Part shown: in pieces, positions 34,901 to 48,300 of the stretch
Layout: every line of letters starts with the position of its first letter
Position numbering within the stretch: the stretch's first letter is position 1
DNA from: Vanilla planifolia
Lineage: Eukaryota > Streptophyta > Magnoliopsida > Asparagales > Orchidaceae
Direction: 5' to 3'
Assembly: GCA_023846275.1 (NCBI GenBank)
Contig: CM043868.1
Location: 6,839,653 to 6,903,652 of the forward strand
DNA: 64,000 nt
The notes under the pieces: model-generated
Told to the model about the DNA's origin: nothing
The model's database searches: none
Seen by the model: only the letters and a program-made list of their open reading frames with translations
Program-made: the position numbers and the translations under genes

Positions 34901-35700
34901 AATTGAAGGATAAAAATAATGAGATTTTATGCATTAGTGGTTTATTATTTTATCATTCAAATGTGTTGACTTAATTAACCTTATTAAAAAATACTTAAGC
35001 ATTTCGTTTGAAAATTTTTTTCCAATATTTATTTAATATTATATATCACCATATAAATTGATGAATCTACTATTTTTCTTTTTATAATGAGTCATATAAT
35101 CACTAGTGTTCTTATTTTGATTAATGAATCGGTGGGTGGTTCATAATTGAGGAGAAATGTCACTTTTCACTTCTAGAACAGAATGTTGAGTTTTTTTAAA
35201 AAATAATATTTGGTTTTGAATTAAAGAAGTAATACTTAAATATATTATTTGTTTATTAATAAAGTTTAAGTTAAAGATTATAGTGGTAATGAACATGCTA
35301 TAATTTTGTTGTATGTATTGTACTTTTAAAATTGATAATCGCAAAATCAAGTTCGTGGTTATTAATAGCTATTTGGTGTGTAGTAAACTTGCAAATTTTG
35401 ATTGTAAAAATAAGGAATAGTATGATGGAGCAAGGTTCAAGTACTATGAATTAGAAAATTATTATAAAAAATTTCTCATGCTTTACTCAACTTATATACA
35501 TGAAGCCATTGTCTCAGCTCTTGATAGAATTGTTGCCTACATGAGTTCATCTTAAAGACAAAAACTTGGTTTGAATTATTAAACCCATCACTTGACATTT
35601 ACATAGAATATATGATTATATTCTCTTAAGTCATGCATGCATTAACTTAACAAATCATATTCTTGAGTAATAAATTATTCTAAAAATGTATTAAGACATT
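31931..35700. other. Long stretch without recognised genes
   Basis: The part from about 32220 to 34400 is less AT-rich and has several 60-80 codon open frames (33441-33653, 33915-34154, 34180-34365, all +). None resembles a protein family I know, and none has a good start context or conserved motif. An internal tandem repeat lies at 32925-33230. The stretch may contain an unclassified LTR. Confidence 0.4.
32925..33230 (+). repeat. Imperfect tandem repeat of about 155 bp
   Basis: 'aactaaagtattacctttag...tttttttttcttcagat' (32938-33000) recurs as 'agctaaagtatcactttag...tttttttcttacagat' (33097-33161). The following parts ('gcacaaaaggttctg' and 'gcgcaaaagctgctt') also align. Both copies contain a pyrimidine tract ending in CAG that looks like a splice acceptor, but no exon is recognisable after either. 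Confidence 0.6.
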
Positions 35701-35779
35701 GGTAATATCATTATATATTATTTTAAATTCATTTCAAGTCTCATACTAATGAAATTAAGTGTAAAACAAGCTTTATATG

Positions 35780-37190
35780 GTATGTATTTAGGTTTATAGC
35801 AATAGTTTAAGTACAAGTTTTTTATGACATTATATAAGTTTATCGTATAGGTGTGATTAGCCATCTGAACTTAGAATAAGTGTATAGACTTGGTCATGCG
35901 AGGTATCAACTTTTTATGTGTATGTATTATGAGAGTTGAGTTTTAATTAGCACCGTATAAGTGTAAAGGCTACGTTTTATGAGTACAAAGTCTATTTTCT
36001 CTTAGAATATATTATATATATAAGCTTTGTTAAGATCAAACATATAAGATTAATATTTCATATAGGTACAACTTTTTATTTAATTTAAATTATAAAACTA
36101 TGACATGTTTGCATAATCAATAGTCTTTATATGATGTCCAAGCTTAATCTTATGTTGTTCATAATTACTACAACATATAATACAAAATAGAGCATAATAA
36201 ATATACAATCTATTTTATGTCACAAATAATCTTAAATACCTTGGGATAAAAATGCTTTCATCATGTCATACATATATGAAATTTGTATCATATGCATATG
36301 ATTATTATCTTTAAGACTCAATATTATTGATCTATATTAATATACATGGTAATCCATGTATCACATTAGTACAATTCATTCTTCTTTATATATAATACAA
36401 AAGATTTAGGATAAAAACTAATTAATAGTGTCATACAACACCAATAACTATATCTTATGAGTACAACCATCTTATTAAGTCTTGATAAGTTAATTATTAT
36501 ATGATTATAAATTAGTTCATCCTTATATAATGACATCATATAGATTTTCTTAAAAGCTTAGTTTTGAGCAAAATGAATTATCATATGATCGTAATTTATT
36601 ATTAGACTTGTATGATATATTTGAATAATAGAAATGAATTGCATTATACTTGTTTAATCTTTGTGATAGCATAATACAATTACATTAGAAATAAGTAATA
36701 TATTAATAACATGCATCATATAATAAGAAACATTTTCTTATACTTATATAATATGCCACTGATAGTCAACTTATTCTAGTCATAACATCGGATTTGACTG
36801 AGATAATTTGAGAAATATGCTTATTATCCATATAGGTTTGGTTGTCTTAATATAATGCATTGCCAAATCTTGTAATGACTACTTGAATTATTTTGAGAAT
36901 CTTATTATAGATGTTGGGTCTACTTTATTTGTATCTAATTCAGTCATTCATAAAAATAGAGATAAAAATCAACAAGAATAGATTGAAGATGCTTAAATTG
37001 CTAAATCTTTTGGAATAACACAATAGACAAAACTCTTGAATATGAGTTATGCTAAATTATGAAAAGTTCTCTCTCCATTACTTAAACTATTACATTATAA
37101 GATTTTTTATTACTATTCAATCTTACATTTGAAACCAAGAAGCTTTTATAATGTTCACAATTCACTTCCCTTCTTATGTTTATTACTAGC
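35780..37190 (+). repeat. Copia LTR-like stretch, decayed
   Basis: Rich in the same 'catatgata', 'tcgtataggtgtga' and 'ttatgagtac' motifs as the LTRs at 22513-24699 and 26535-28536. It ends with 'cacaattcacttcccttctt' (about 37160-37179), resembling the 3' end of those LTRs. No clear one-to-one alignment was made, so the call is tentative. Confidence 0.4.
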
Positions 37191-37564
37191 CTATAATTAC
37201 AAAAGTATGGGGCTCAGAAGATCCACCCTTGATTTTATCCTACACAACTTAAGGAAGGTTAAGTAAAGCTTTAACTAATAAAGAAAATGTATGATAAAAT
37301 ATTTTAAAATTACCAATAATCTATATTAGCTATTTTTAATAAATATATTCTATTGTAGGAAATTAATAATTTAGGAAATATTATATTCTAAGATATTTCT
37401 TCATTTGAAAAAATTAATAGTTCAAAAAGTATTCTAATTTAGTACATTCTTTTATTTAGAAAATCAATAATTCAATTATTGATACTCTTTTTATTTTTTA
37501 TCTTGTATAATATACATGTTATAATTCTTTCATTAATACATATAGGTAATCCTTTTCATCTAAA

Positions 37565-38840
37565 AATCTTCTATATGGTATTAGAATGGATTATAAAACT
37601 AAAAGTTCTATTACGGATCCTATCAAAATATTAGCATTATGTCAATCATTAGCCAATAGCTAAAATGAGTATAATTTCGTTGTTTTACCTTAACTCCAAC
37701 AATTAATAATAAATCATTTTTAAAAAAACTTTTTTTCACACTATCAATATAGCCACACAAATATCCATAAGTTCATTTCTTCTAATTATATATCATGGTA
37801 ATTTTAATTTTTTGTTGTTTCTATTATGATATTATAGGATTCATCAATGTCTAATGACCATATTTATTTCCCATTAGGTATGAAACTCCTTTCTCTTTGT
37901 ATTCCTTAAGATCAATTGATATATGTGTGATTGCTAGCTACTTCTGTCTAAATAATGTACCTTTTAGAGCAACTACAAAATCATTTCATGGGGCTTGTAC
38001 AATTTTAACCAACACATATGCCAAACAAACATGTGGTTATTCAAAACAATTCAACGAGGATTTTCATCTTCCTTAAAAAAATAGAGTTTGTCATAGAGTA
38101 TATGTTGAGGTTATTATTGATGGGGGCCAACATTTCAATGCACAGATTGATTATAAGAAACTTCCGTAGAAAACTATAATTGGCCTTAATGATGACCATA
38201 TGGATTTGTGCTTGGCCTTGAGTGTTCAAAAAATTCTAATTACAATTGATGAGTTACATAAAAAGTGATAAAAAGGAAGAATACATCAAATTTGAAATAT
38301 AAAAGAAGCAAAGTCTCACTAACATGTTTATTTCTAAAAATATTGATTAGAAAATCCAACTCATCCTCTTTTAAAAATAATAATCAAATTGTCCAAATCG
38401 TAGTCATTTAATTGCTACCATAATCAGTAGTTCTTTCACCCAAAAAAAAGATTGCAACCTGTCAATTCTAAAATCGAACATAATCGAACCCACCTTCAAG
38501 CTAACTTTGGAAAATGTAAGCTCTACATACAAATACATACCTTGGAACCAAACATCATATTCTAATACCTCTTCCTCAATCCCACTTTAAAACTCCTATT
38601 GTACCCTCAACCATCAAATCACTCTTGTGCTATGATGCATCTAAGCATGTCACCTTCAATCATTACAATCTATTTCTTCATACTTATTATCTTGCACATG
38701 ACAACATTGTGATTGTCGATGTCAATAATCTTCCAATTACCAACACTAATTTCACAACTTTACTTCTTCTAAAAAATTCTTCATTTAAATATTGTCCTTT
38801 GAGTTTCATATTTTCCATTTATGCTTAAATAAAAATGTTT
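37565..38840 (+). pseudogene. Third Copia remnant: gag and protease (Tork/Retrofit-like)
   Basis: A primer-site-like 'atggtattagaatgg' (37574-37588) is followed by a broken gag. The clearest part is the frame at 38625-38828: CYDASKHVTFNHYNLF, then NNLPITNTNFTTLLL and LKNSSFKY. This matches the aspartic-protease region of Copia elements (DSGAS.HVT..L.NL, then G..L.I...G...L, then L.NVLHVP). The catalytic DSG reads YDA, so the active site is lost. Integrase and RT do not follow. Confidence 0.65.
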
Positions 38841-39046
38841 CTATTGAATTGACACCCACAAATTTTTTAGTAAAACATCTTTACATAATAGTAATAATCT
38901 TTTGTGGGGAAACTAAGAGTGACATCTACAAGTGGCTTTCATAACATTAGATTGTCAATTATAGCCTTCCCTCTCTTATTGATTCAGTTGGCCAATGACA
39001 TTTGTTATGTCATGTGTGTTATGATGTAATATGTTTGGTTGTAGTT

Positions 39047-39440
39047 GTTTTGATACATATTGTTAGTCCATGTAGGCATACTTAAAAGAGGGAGAGGGTT
39101 GTTAGTTGGGCTATCACAAATATGTAGGAGGTTCAAAACATGCTTATTATGGATTAAAAAACTTTAAAGATATGAAGTAATTAAAAAAGTAAGTACATAC
39201 ATAAAGAATCCCAATAATTCTCAAGTGGTTCAACCTAGAAAAGTTTTTAGTTTTGATACATATTGTTAGTCTATATAAGCATGTTGGAAAGGGGGCAAAT
39301 TGTGTTGTCTTAGATATCATTGGTTTTTGTAGAAGTTGCACATCTTGGTTATTATGATTTTAAGAACTTTGAAAGAATTCAAGAAATTAAGAAAATATGG
39401 TGAAATAAAGACACCAAGAGTTTTTAGGTAATTTGACATC
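39047..39440. repeat. Tandem duplication of about 205 bp
   Basis: 'gttttgatacatattgttag' occurs at 39047 and 39252, and the sequences after each align ('gagggagagggttgttag' with 'aagggggcaaattgtgttg', then 'aaaaaactttaaagatatga' with 'ttaagaactttgaaagaatt'). This lies at the left end of a reverse LTR-like stretch, so the end of that LTR was duplicated. Confidence 0.65.
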
Positions 39441-41000
39441 TAATCCTTTGCCAACATCTAACTCCAAGCAGGCATGCTTGAGCTTAATAGTATACTAATA
39501 TTTCCACCACTCAATTTAATAAGCAAAGAAGCCTTTACACCTTCCCTTCTTGTATTAAGCAAAATAATAAGCCCAATTCTTTGCAATACTAAGCCTTAGT
39601 GAAAGTCTCTTCACTCCCCTTAACATAAAGCCTTAGGGTGGGCACTCACCACCTTAATTATGATGGCCACAATCGTCTACCATGAATTTAGGAGACCTTT
39701 TTAATGATCTTAAATACCATTTAATGATATTTAATTCAAATTATTTGATTTCAAATGAATAGGGTTTCCTTATAGCTAATCCATTTTTATATACATATAG
39801 ATTAAATATAATATTTATAATCTAAATACATTCTACACAATTAACTATTATTATATCCACACAATTAATTACACTATACTACATAGTTATCTACTATTCA
39901 AACCACATACTTTAAGTAACAATATATATACAATGAACAATAAGGACAATGTTATAGTTTTATTGTTGGAATAGATTAGTTATACATTATACATGCCCAT
40001 AATAAGATGACATAACACATTTAATATTTGTGGTGGATAACATGCATTTAAACTCAACCTTTTGTATAGAAATATCCATCTAATGCACTTAAAATTGTGA
40101 ATTTCAAACATAGATTGAGCATCATAATCTTAACAGACATAATAATACAATTTTAATATGCTAAGCAATACATTATTTGGGGTTCTACCACATTCAAGGT
40201 CATGATTAAATAGTTATATACTCATGCATTATCATAAAACATACATAACATTCACATATCTAAAGTGTTTCACATGTTATACCTATTTATTATTATTAAA
40301 TGATGAGCATGATGTGTATCTAATTATTAAGTATATGGTAGCATGTGTATGACTAAGTACGTTATATCACACATTATTGTTACAAGCCACACAAGGCTAT
40401 AATCATGCAATCATCATTACATCAAGTATATTCACATATAAATGTGTTAGATTCCTTCAATCTTATGCCCAACATGCATTAATAAATCAAGTATATATAC
40501 ATATAAAAGCACCACATGCCTACCTTAATCAGAAGAGTCTACTATTCAATTCTTTATGCTAAAATCATACATAATAGCTACATCAAAATTTTATCATGAA
40601 TTGCATGCACTAGCTTTATTATGTTTCTCCCAACATTTACTAATGTCCATAATTATAGAATAAACCCTAAAATGTAAAGAAAGCTTAAGGAAGAAGCTTG
40701 CCAAATCTCCAAACTAATGGAATAATTTTATTTTGCCCCTTCTTAGTTTCATCTTTCTTCCAACTTTTCCTCTCACTATTATTATGCCTAAAACCCAAGA
40801 AGGCCATTAACAATGCTTATTCTCATATCAAGGCTTGTTAGGTTCTCCTCCTCAGTTTAGATCTTAGTAAATGATAGAGTTGTAAATAAAGTAGAAGTCA
40901 AGAACTAAGGTTCATGAAAACTTAAATGGCTCCACAAATAGACAGAAGGATCAAATGCCTTCTATTATTCATTCTTACCAAAAGTCAACAAATGATGTGA
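39252..41000 (-). repeat. Reverse Copia LTR-like stretch
   Basis: On the - strand the left edge reads caatttgccccctttcc, like the 3' end of Copia LTRs. At about 39420-39475 it holds 'gtttttaggtaatttgacat' then 'ccaacatctaactccaagc', the third occurrence of the motif seen at 8918 and 21251. The right end is an estimate. No gag or pol adjoins. Confidence 0.4.
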
Positions 41001-41499
41001 TGAGATTAGTTAGGAGAGTTTAGGATTTTGCACTACTGGTTTGTTAATGCCAGCATGTAAAAGGGAAAGTGTGGGAGGTATGAGCACTATTTGAAAATTT
41101 AGGATTTAGCTTTATGGTTGTTTATATATAATATTCATATTAATTAAATATTTTATTAAATTACAAACATTAAATTTTAATAATTTATAAAACTCTAAAC
41201 AAACTTTGATTATGACACAAAAGAGCTATTAGATCATCTTGATGAGCTCTATCTAACTATATTTGTATTTTTAAATTTTGAAATGTTTTATTTTTTTAAT
41301 CACCAAAACACTATATGAGATGTCTAGATTTACATACTTTTTTCTTTAAATACTACTTGGTTTTGTATAATATGCATCCTAAATGAGTGTTACCATATTT
41401 GCTTTGTCTTGTTTGAACTTCATATGCACATTCACTTTTATGGCATATGATGAAGAAGGAGACCATGAAATGCATTGATAGTTATTAACCTTCTTGAAT

Positions 41500-44400
41500 T
41501 GAAAAGGAGGTAGTAAACCCACCTACACCAAGTCTTGATTAGTAAGCTATGTCTAAGTCAAAAGATAAGTCTTGAAAATACTAAAACATAGCCAATTAAT
41601 ATTTTTAATCATCTATCCATCTGCCACAATGGTCTCTTCATAGAATCTTAGATTCCTTGCTTTCCATATCTATCAATGGATTAACATAGGAATGAGATAT
41701 AAACTTCCCTATTAGCTTGGTTACCTGTGAGCCTTTATCACCATTAACTTGGAGTTAGAGAATTGGTTGATGTGTTTGAGCTTTATTATCTATGACCATA
41801 ACATAGAATTCCAAGATCTTATGTGCAATGTTGTAGTCAGTGAAAGTGATCAAGAGTATTTTATTGACAACCATATAAGCACTTGGAGGCATGCTGAATC
41901 TATAATTGTCTTAACTGAGTTGAGAAAGGCAGAGCATGATTAAACATACACTATAATAAAATGGAGATTTTGGTAGGAAGGTTTTCATTCCATATTCTTA
42001 TCCTAATTGTCATGTGAAAGTTTTTACTTCTAATGGCATTTGATGTTGACTTCAAGCTAAACAAGCTATCTTCATTTAAGGTCCAAACTGCTTTCTTTCC
42101 CTCATGAGGAATTAACACCATAGATTATATTAGTTCCCTTATTTTTTTTCGTACTTATACATACTTCATATGCATACTATGTATTTTTAACAAATCTATA
42201 CATAGCACTTTTAAATTTTGCCCAAAGAGAATTAGTGGTTAATAGTCTCTAATTTAGTTTAGTTGAATATGCCAAAAGCCAAGTCATTAAGATTCCTTAA
42301 GCCAAGACCACTCCTTTTGCATGTTTTGTTTAGCCTCTCCCAACTTATTTATTAATGTTTATGAGTGTCATCATAGTGTCCCCTTATGAAAACATTTCAT
42401 AGTTTTCCCCATCCTTTTTACAATCTAAGCTAATAGAAAAAGGATCATTAATGTATTAATTGAGATTGAATAAGAACATGTCTAACAAGAACTAATTGTC
42501 CTCCCATAAACAAAAGCTTCTTTTCCCAATCAGCAACCTTAGACTATAATTTCTTTACCAAATATTGATAACATTTGACCTTTTTACTATTAGAATATAT
42601 TAGACATCCCAAGTACATAATTGGTATAGATCATTGCTTGAATCCTAAAACTTTTATAATTTTCCTACTAGCAATAGCCTTCACCTTAGGAAAAACATAA
42701 AATTTGCATTTGTCAATATTTAATGTTAAGCTTGATGTGAGTTGAAAAGAGTCAACCATATTCTGAACACTCTTTAAAATTCTCATGTCTCATCTAGTAA
42801 AGATTATAATGTCATTAGTATGTGGAGATGTGCAACTAGAGGAGTGCCTCTTGTTGTAGCATAATACTATATTATCCTATTATGAAAGGATAATTTTAAG
42901 CATCTAGAGAAATATTCCATAATAATCATGAACTATAGTGGAGAGATAAGATTGTCCTACAAAAATCCTTTTTGTGGTTGGAATAATCCACAAGGAGAAC
43001 CATTGACTATAATAGATAACCATGAATTACTAAAAACATTCTTAATTAAGGATCTAAATTTAGCTAAAAAGTTGGAACATTACAGCATTTTAATAAAATT
43101 CCCATGAAATTGTATCAAATACACTTTTAATGTTAAGCTTTATTATACAATTTTTTGTCTCATTTTCTTATACATTGAGGTGATTAATTCCTAAGAAAAT
43201 GATACATTTTTTACCATTCCCCTTCCTTTAACAAATCCAACTTATTCTAGAAAGATAATTTTGTTAAGTAGATCGTAGATCTTATTAGTTATAAATTTTC
43301 TCAAAATCCTCCCAACAAAGCTAGTAATGTAAAATAGTTTAAAATCCTAGGAGTTAGAAGGGTTTATAGATTTTGTAATTAAAACATTGTAAGAGCTAAC
43401 AATACCATTAGGCATAGGGCTACATCTAGAAAATCTTGATTAGGATTCTTGACATTAATTGCAATAATATCTTAATATACATTGAAAAATAACCCATTAA
43501 AACCATCGAGGCTTGCTAGATTGAGTTTGTTCAATTAAGCAATGACTTAACAAACTTCTTCAAGATCTGCCTCTTTAGTAATTGCTGTGTTATCATATTG
43601 AGTAATAAGTTTGGGAATATAGAGTACCTAATCATTTGAGTATAGTTATTCATTTTTCCATAGTGTTCTTTAAAGTATTATATAGCAGCTTTCTACATTT
43701 GTTCTTGTCCAAACAATTTGGAACCATCCTTTTCTTTTATCTCAAAAATGTGAATTTTTAAGTATTTATTTTTTACTAAAGCATTGAAAAATTTTATATT
43801 TTTTCACCTTCAAATAAAAATTTAACTCTAGCTTTCTAATGCCAAATGTTTTCTTCCTTAATCAACTCATCCATGAGATGTTAATTGCTACATTCAATTT
43901 CATAGTATCTTTGTCAAAACAATTTTTTATGAATTGTTTTCAAACTGCTTAGCTTCCTTCGTATCATTTTTCATATTTTAAAATATATTCCCAAATATAA
44001 TCTTATTTTAGAACTTAAGAAAATCTTTTAGTCTTCTTAGCTTAAATGCTAGGGCCTACATGTTAAGTGAATAAGGCTCATCTAATTATTTTTAGTTTAT
44101 ATAAAGTGGGGTGTGAAGTCAACATGTTTTGAAATTTAAATTATCTTGGTCCATTAAATTGCTCAATGAAGTGTTGTAATAATAAAAAGGTGCATCTTGT
44201 CTTGCTTGAATGTTTCGTAGCCAAAGCTAGGTAACTCTCCAACCATTGCTTAATTATCAAGATTCTATCTAACCACTTCCATACATATTTACTTTTTCTC
44301 TTACCAACCCATGTGTATGGTGGACCCCTAAAAGGGAACTTTGAGAGGCCATATTGATTAATGTAATCCTTAAAGTCATACATGTTAATATATTAAAAAA
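41500..44400 (-). pseudogene. LINE ORF2 remnant: endonuclease and reverse transcriptase
   Basis: Endonuclease: the open frame 44383-44141 reads DYINQYGLSKFPFRGPPYTW and then WKWLDRILIIKQWLES, matching the plant L1 block F..F...GL.DLP..G..FTW...R.DR.L....W. RT: on the - strand near 42890-42760 a frame reads HTNDIIIFTR where the YADD box is expected, followed by LKSVQNMVDSFQLTSSLTLN and KCKFYVFPKV. Next come IMYLGCLIYS and KVADWEKKLLFMGGQLVLV (the thumb segment W..K.LS.AGR..L). Near 41660 a frame reads YGKQGI.DSMKRPLWQMD, like the zf-RVT to RNase H linker. Stops throughout. Confidence 0.75.
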
Positions 44401-45399
44401 AGATGCACTTTTATATTCATTAGTTGATGCAATTAAATTGAAATCACTTCAAATAAATATGAGGTACTTTGATTAGTAGTAATTTTATCAATCTTACTCC
44501 ATATTTCATGCCTTAACATTTTGTAACTTTTATCATATATCAAAGTGTAGTTTGAAACCAACTCATTCCTTAAGACCATTAAATGAATGAGCTATTCTTC
44601 ATCACATATTATGAAACATTGAATATTTCTCTTCCATAATATCAAGATTTTGTTTGATTATTACTAGTGCATTGGTCAAACACTAATTTAAAGTCCAATT
44701 ATTGTAATTTTTTTTTCTGTGTCATAGATTCTAACAAAACTAATAAGTCAATTATTTTATTATTTACTATTTTGTTTAGTCTACAAATAAACTTAGAATT
44801 TGACACATTTAGTATTCCAAATAAGCAGGTTATCCATTAAGAAAAAACACTTTTCATTTTGAGTAGTTCTAATACTTCTATGGCTTACTTTCAAACTAGT
44901 GCACTACTTAATAATCTTTTTTGCTCTCTTTTTTGGCATTTTTATTTGGACCTGAGTAAAGTCATCTTGTTCCAAAGTATTAAACTAGAATTCTAATATT
45001 TTTTGTGTAATTCCATTCTAAAATCTTTCATGGTGGATAGATCCATTAAGGATTAGGATTTATGCTAAGCTTTGACTTATGGATTTGTTATATATTCTTA
45101 ATGAGAGAAATGGTCTTTGATAATCATTACCTAATCATCTACTAACTTGATTGAAAAAAATGTTACTTATCGTATTACACGCAATTAACTGTGATGTTAC
45201 AATTGTTGCAGCTTCTCGTTGTTCTAACTACCTCAATCTATCACTAATTACTTTGTTTGATGCTTATTGTAGTGGAGATTTCAAACCATTTTGTTCTTCT
45301 ACATCATTATTTGAATTGATATTATCAAGATCTTAATTGATATCAATTCTTTTTTAATCCAATTACATAGAGATAACATTAAACTTGATCTTTATAAAA

Positions 45400-46160
45400 T
45401 TTCTAACTTCTCTAAGTAATATTTACAATTTGTAAGAGAGTGACCCTATTTGCTATAGTGTCCACAATAAAGTGACAAGTTATCATAATGTATTTTGTGT
45501 CAAAAACCACTCAATTTTCCATCTCTTTGGGCTATGCATTTATATATTTAAGGAACTTCTTTAATAGATCTACCTCAACACACACTCTAAAAACACTTTG
45601 TTACATTAAATTTAGAGTGGCCATGTCTGCCTTCAATAATTTCTTGATCAACAATTGAATAAAGAGCAACTTTGTTAACCAAGTGTATTGGGAGATACTC
45701 AAGTGAAATTCTGACAAGTGTTAGTAAGGGTTCCATGTTGAAATTAAAGTAGGATGCCACTTGAAAATCCTTATCTAAAATGTAACCACATTCCAGGAGC
45801 AATGTAGAAAGAAGTGGAGGAAATTTTCTTTCCTATTAAAAGGAATCAATATGTTCCTACTATCAAACGATCCAACATGAATCCCATTGAGAAATTTAAT
45901 AGTCATAAAAGCCTTCCTCGTTGATTCCATTCTTGGTCTTTCATATGAAAATTTCTTAATTAATGCCAATTTAAAATCAACTATCATTCTATTAATTTCC
46001 TCTTTGAATATAACCTTTGGTTCCCCCCTAAACTTTGTTAGAGTTTTGATTTTACTAGGAGAATGTGGGGTGGCACCACCAAGAACTTTCACAAAAGATC
46101 TACTAAGATGTGGGAATATCGATCCATTCTTGCTCCTTGTGCCTAGTTTAGAAGACATTT
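45400..46160 (-). pseudogene. LINE ORF1 remnant (DUF4283-like)
   Basis: The open frame 46158-45775 (127 codons from ATG) ends in ALIKKFSYERPRMESTRKAF, then GIHVGSFDSRNILIPFNRKE and FFLHCSWNVVTF. This is the DUF4283 core of plant L1 ORF1 (LVGKFSHGRP....IRK.F, G....G.LD.RHVLI.F, .W...W). The frame 45802-45587 continues with FNFNMEPLLTLVRISLEYLP and HLVNKVALYSI, the next block (P.V.VWI..PGLP.HL). A frameshift separates the two. The zinc knuckle was not found. Confidence 0.8.
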
Positions 46161-46165
46161 AGGTA

Positions 46166-46899
46166 GCTACAATAAATTAGGAGATTGGACTTGTGCATGT
46201 TCAAAATCCATGCAAATACCGCTTGATAGCTCCCCAAGTGTCATTTCGTTTAGCAATCCCACTGTAATGGTCACCATCCTAGATGTCATCCAAATCACTA
46301 ACCCAATCACCACTCTCTCAGTCACTAAAAATCACTAAAAATCGTAAAGGTTTGGATCTATACAATAGAATAATATGATAATTTAACAACAATAAATGAA
46401 TATGCAAATTAAAAATAAAAAAATTATGTGATCTTGATTTTGTAATGTTATGATTCATAAACTAGTTTTATGTACTACATGGATCATATTTTTTTACTCA
46501 TATCATTAAACAATCACACATTATGTCATTCTATTACTCTAATAGTAAAACTGAATGTGTAGCATTAAAGATAGACAAGTACAAATACCTTATCGATCAT
46601 GTATGTTATTAATCGTAATAGACATCTAAAGGTACAATTTGAATCATTTTGTATAATATTTTATCTCATATCAATAAAATTTATGAACAAGATAAGAAAA
46701 GGAAAATACAGAGATCAAACAAGCAAGAATTAGTAATTGTAATCATATGTTTCATAACCCAAGTTGAAACTAAGAGCTATGCAATTTGAATATTTATGAT
46801 AATCTAATTAAGCATGCATGGTGATAATACCACCATAAAAGAGGTGTTCTAGATCATCTTGTATGATTTACTAATTGTACAAGAATGAATGTCATAGAT
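46166..46899. other. AT-rich spacer, nothing recognised
   Basis: The part next to 46165 may be the LINE 5' untranslated region (to about 46330). No coding frame of note after that. Confidence 0.4.
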
Positions 46900-48300
46900 A
46901 TATGTATAGTTGTTTGATAGGGCATCTTACCCAGTTTTAATAAGAGTGTGATAAATTGAAGATGATTTATCCCAAAAAGTGTGAGTGACAATTTCTTCTA
47001 TAACTCTAATATTACTTCAAGTTTAACAAGAGATGTTTTTTAAAGAACTCCTACTCATCATCTTATTATCTTACACTAACAAATGAAGCTCCTCCTCATA
47101 AACTCATCATGTAAGTCTCATAATCTATTAATTATTTTCGTAGAATAGTCACTAAATCAGATGCGTTTCTATATCAATATAGCATTAATGTTATTACCAA
47201 GAGACCTAGAACTAAGAGACCACCTCTCAATAAATAATAAGCCTCTACCATCTAAGTGTTCGATGAAAAACACTTTAGATCATGGGCTAATATGGAGGCC
47301 TTTGAGTAAACTAATAACTATGGAATTAACATTCCAAAGCCTCCATTTGAAAAAGAATTTTTGGAAGTTGATCCAATTATATTATATTTTGATGCAATTA
47401 GAATAAAGGATGCACATCAATTAAGGAATAATTTAATGATAACATGATTAAGTATTTATATGCCAACTTCAAAATTTTAGAGGATTTTAGTATAGTAAAA
47501 TCTTACTTGAATAAGACCCCAATTGAGATAACAAGGGAAGATTTAAATGGGTTCTTCAAGATACATTCATTTGATCCAACTCCATAGCTAAATTGTGAGA
47601 AGCCAAGTTTTTACTAAACAAACAATAACCAGGTGATTTGTAACTTAACAAAAAGTAGACATGTATAGGGAGAAAAGTTTCTTACACAAAGAGCCTACTT
47701 GGTGCAACACTTATTCAATACAATTATCCCAAAGGGAGATGATAGATAGCATATCACACCTTAGTTGTCTCTAGTTACTTACTATTGCTTGAAGATGGAG
47801 ACATTTGATCTTACTGAGGCAATATTTAGGCTAATGAGTAAAATTTCCATTGGTGAAAAACCCTAACTACAAGAAGTAAATCTATGTTATGAAGACCTAA
47901 TTGCACCATTTCTAAGCATTAAGTATAACATGAGATTAAAGAAATTGGACTAAATTCTAAGAGTAATAAGTAGTTAGACATGAAGTGAATGTAGCACATT
48001 ATGAAATTGCATTAAGAGTTGGCAATTAGAGTGCAAGTGGTTGAAGAATAGCTAGTTATAAAAGTTTATCAAGATCTACAACCTTCAATGGATGCTACTC
48101 TTCATCCAGAAATACATCAACCATCCACATCCTTTGTTGAAGCTTCAAGTCAAAGTGCATCATATGATACATTGTTCTCCAGGATTAATTCACTAGAGTC
48201 TCACATGGAAGCAAGGTTTACTAGACTAAAAAGTCAATTTTCACTATTGAAGAGTACAATCCACATCAAATTTGATACATTAAATTTAATTGCTTAGTTG
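46900..48300 (+). pseudogene. Remnant of a 'putative plant transposon protein' ORF
   Basis: Frames at 47690-47860 read VQHLFNTIIPKGDDR, then SLVTYYCLKMETFDLTEAIF and RLMSKI. This resembles the block H.L...I.P.....VT.LD...L.CVL....N........M in the plant transposon-protein domain found in LTR elements. Downstream, 48088-48297 encodes ATLHPEIHQPSTSFVEASSQ, then INSLESHMEARFTRLKSQFS, a proline/serine linker and a coiled-coil-like stretch, as in the C-terminal half of those proteins. Stops interrupt it. Assigned by general resemblance only. Confidence 0.45.

Larger units (their letters stand above)
41500..46165 (-). mobile_element. L1-clade LINE on the - strand, decayed
   Basis: All recognisable LINE parts lie in order on the - strand: ORF1 (46165-45400), endonuclease (near 44383-44141), RT and thumb (43600-42000), and a linker region near 41600. 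Unlike the LINE at 14780 it is as AT-rich as its surroundings and has many stops, so it is much older. The 3' end and any target-site duplication were not found; a T-rich run near 41290 is a candidate. Confidence 0.75.
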
